Shown here: positions 63,551 through 64,000 of the stretch, one piece after another
Layout: each line of letters starts with the position of its first letter
Position numbering within the stretch: position 1 is the stretch's first letter
NCBI GenBank assembly: GCA_020853095.1
Contig: JADYZN010000050.1
Span: forward strand, 1-64,000
Source of the DNA: Phycisphaerales bacterium
Lineage (GTDB): Bacteria; Planctomycetota; Phycisphaerae; Tepidisphaerales; Tepidisphaeraceae
Direction: 5' to 3'
DNA length: 64,000 nucleotides
Translations under genes and position numbers: made by a program
Notes under the pieces: generated by a model
The model's input: only the letters and a program-made list of their open reading frames with translations
Told to the model about the DNA's origin: nothing
Database searches by the model: none

Positions 63551-64000
63551 ACGAGCAACCCCCCCAAAGTCCGCTGGCGATGCCCAATCGCAACCTGGGT
63601 CCGGCGACCGATCTGTGGCAGACGCAGCTTGACCTGAGCGGCCAGCCGCAGGCGCAGCAGCAGCAACAACAACAGCCCCTGCGCAAACTGCATCGGTTGC
63701 TGCGCGGGCGATATCTTGTGGCGCTGGGTCTGGCGTTGGTGTGCGCGGTTGGCGGCGGGCTGGCGGGGTACATGAGCCAGAAGCCGCGCTTCCAGAGCCG
63801 CGGATACATCGAAATCAAGCCGTTTTTGTCCAGCATCGGCGAGGCGCCGGTGGTGATGCCCATGTACCAGGCGTACATGGAGACGCAGGTGACGAGGTTG
63901 CAGGATCAGCGCGTGATCCAGCGGGCGATGTCCAGCGACAAATGGCGTTCGCTGGGTCGCGGGATGAGCGATGCCGAATTCCGTGCTTTCATCGAAAACC
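63547..64000 (+). CDS. Wzz/GumC-type polysaccharide chain-length protein (cut by window end)
   Basis: The first 151 residues are visible. A cytoplasmic N-terminus includes a run of seven glutamines interrupted by one alanine (QAQQQQQQQP), then PLRKLHRLLRGRYLVALGLALVCAVGGGLAGYM, the first transmembrane helix, followed by FQSRGYIEIKP and the periplasmic helix. This is the start typical of Wzz/GumC or tyrosine-autokinase proteins that set polysaccharide length. It completes the operon of glycosyltransferase, exosortase and EpsI within this window. Whether a kinase domain follows cannot be seen. Confidence 0.75.
   Translation, partial: MNEQPPQSPLAMPNRNLGPATDLWQTQLDLSGQPQAQQQQQQQPLRKLHRLLRGRYLVALGLALVCAVGGGLAGYMSQKPRFQSRGYIEIKPFLSSIGEAPVVMPMYQAYMETQVTRLQDQRVIQRAMSSDKWRSLGRGMSDAEFRAFIEN

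Overview
The window is about 60% GC and packed with genes on both strands. It reads like a chromosome segment of a planctomycete-type bacterium, with class Phycisphaerae my best guess. That is an inference from gene content: a fused SecDF with a long helical insertion, an exosortase/EpsI exopolysaccharide locus, many sialidase-like beta-propellers and lipoproteins, and a peptidoglycan cluster (ftsW-murG-murC-murB-ddl-ftsQ-like) that is not followed by ftsA/ftsZ. No rRNA, tRNA, CRISPR array, prophage or intact insertion sequence was seen.

Layout. 0-4 kb: a possibly 5'-truncated propeller protein, then ppsR, an APH-type kinase and an enolase paralogue with altered active-site residues. 4-10 kb: BI-1 membrane protein, MarR-ClC pair, rho and coaE. 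10-16 kb: argC, pyrR-pyrB with a small exported protein, and aconitase. 16-19.5 kb: a coiled-coil lipoprotein converging on rpsL-(small membrane ORF)-rpsG, a cytidylate-kinase-like gene and an alpha/alpha-repeat protein with a strong promoter. 19.5-25.5 kb: tgt-yajC-secDF followed by a LysM protein. 25.5-30.9 kb: DUF433, GNAT, lipoprotein, amidohydrolase, prfB (programmed +1 frameshift), rpiA and a TIM-barrel isomerase. 30.9-36.2 kb: HD-like protein and deaminase, MoaD-like protein with a BNR propeller, TetR with another propeller. 36.2-38.2 kb: MBL hydrolase and NDH-2.

38.2-46.5 kb: the cell-wall/division cluster, interrupted by intergenic hairpin repeats, with mraZ displaced to its far end behind a DnaA-box pair and an MraZ-box-like repeat. 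46.5-47.2 kb has no convincing gene but is dense in nested inverted repeats. 47.2-48 kb: a higBA toxin-antitoxin module. 48-59.6 kb: DUF1444, a Gfo/Idh/MocA oxidoreductase, a CelD-like acyltransferase, dnaE, a heptosyltransferase, a thioredoxin-like protein, argG, a lipoprotein and ybaB. 59.9-64 kb: the start of an exopolysaccharide operon: a WecG/TagA glycosyltransferase fused to a degenerate nucleotidyltransferase, an exosortase, EpsI, and a Wzz/GumC-type protein cut by the window end.

Most likely to repay follow-up are the enolase paralogue with its linked kinase and ppsR, the unannotatable 39-residue membrane ORF between rpsL and rpsG, the structured region after mraZ, the GT26-pseudonucleotidyltransferase fusion, and the MoaD-like/BNR pair. 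All functional statements rest on reading motifs and context; no database search was run.
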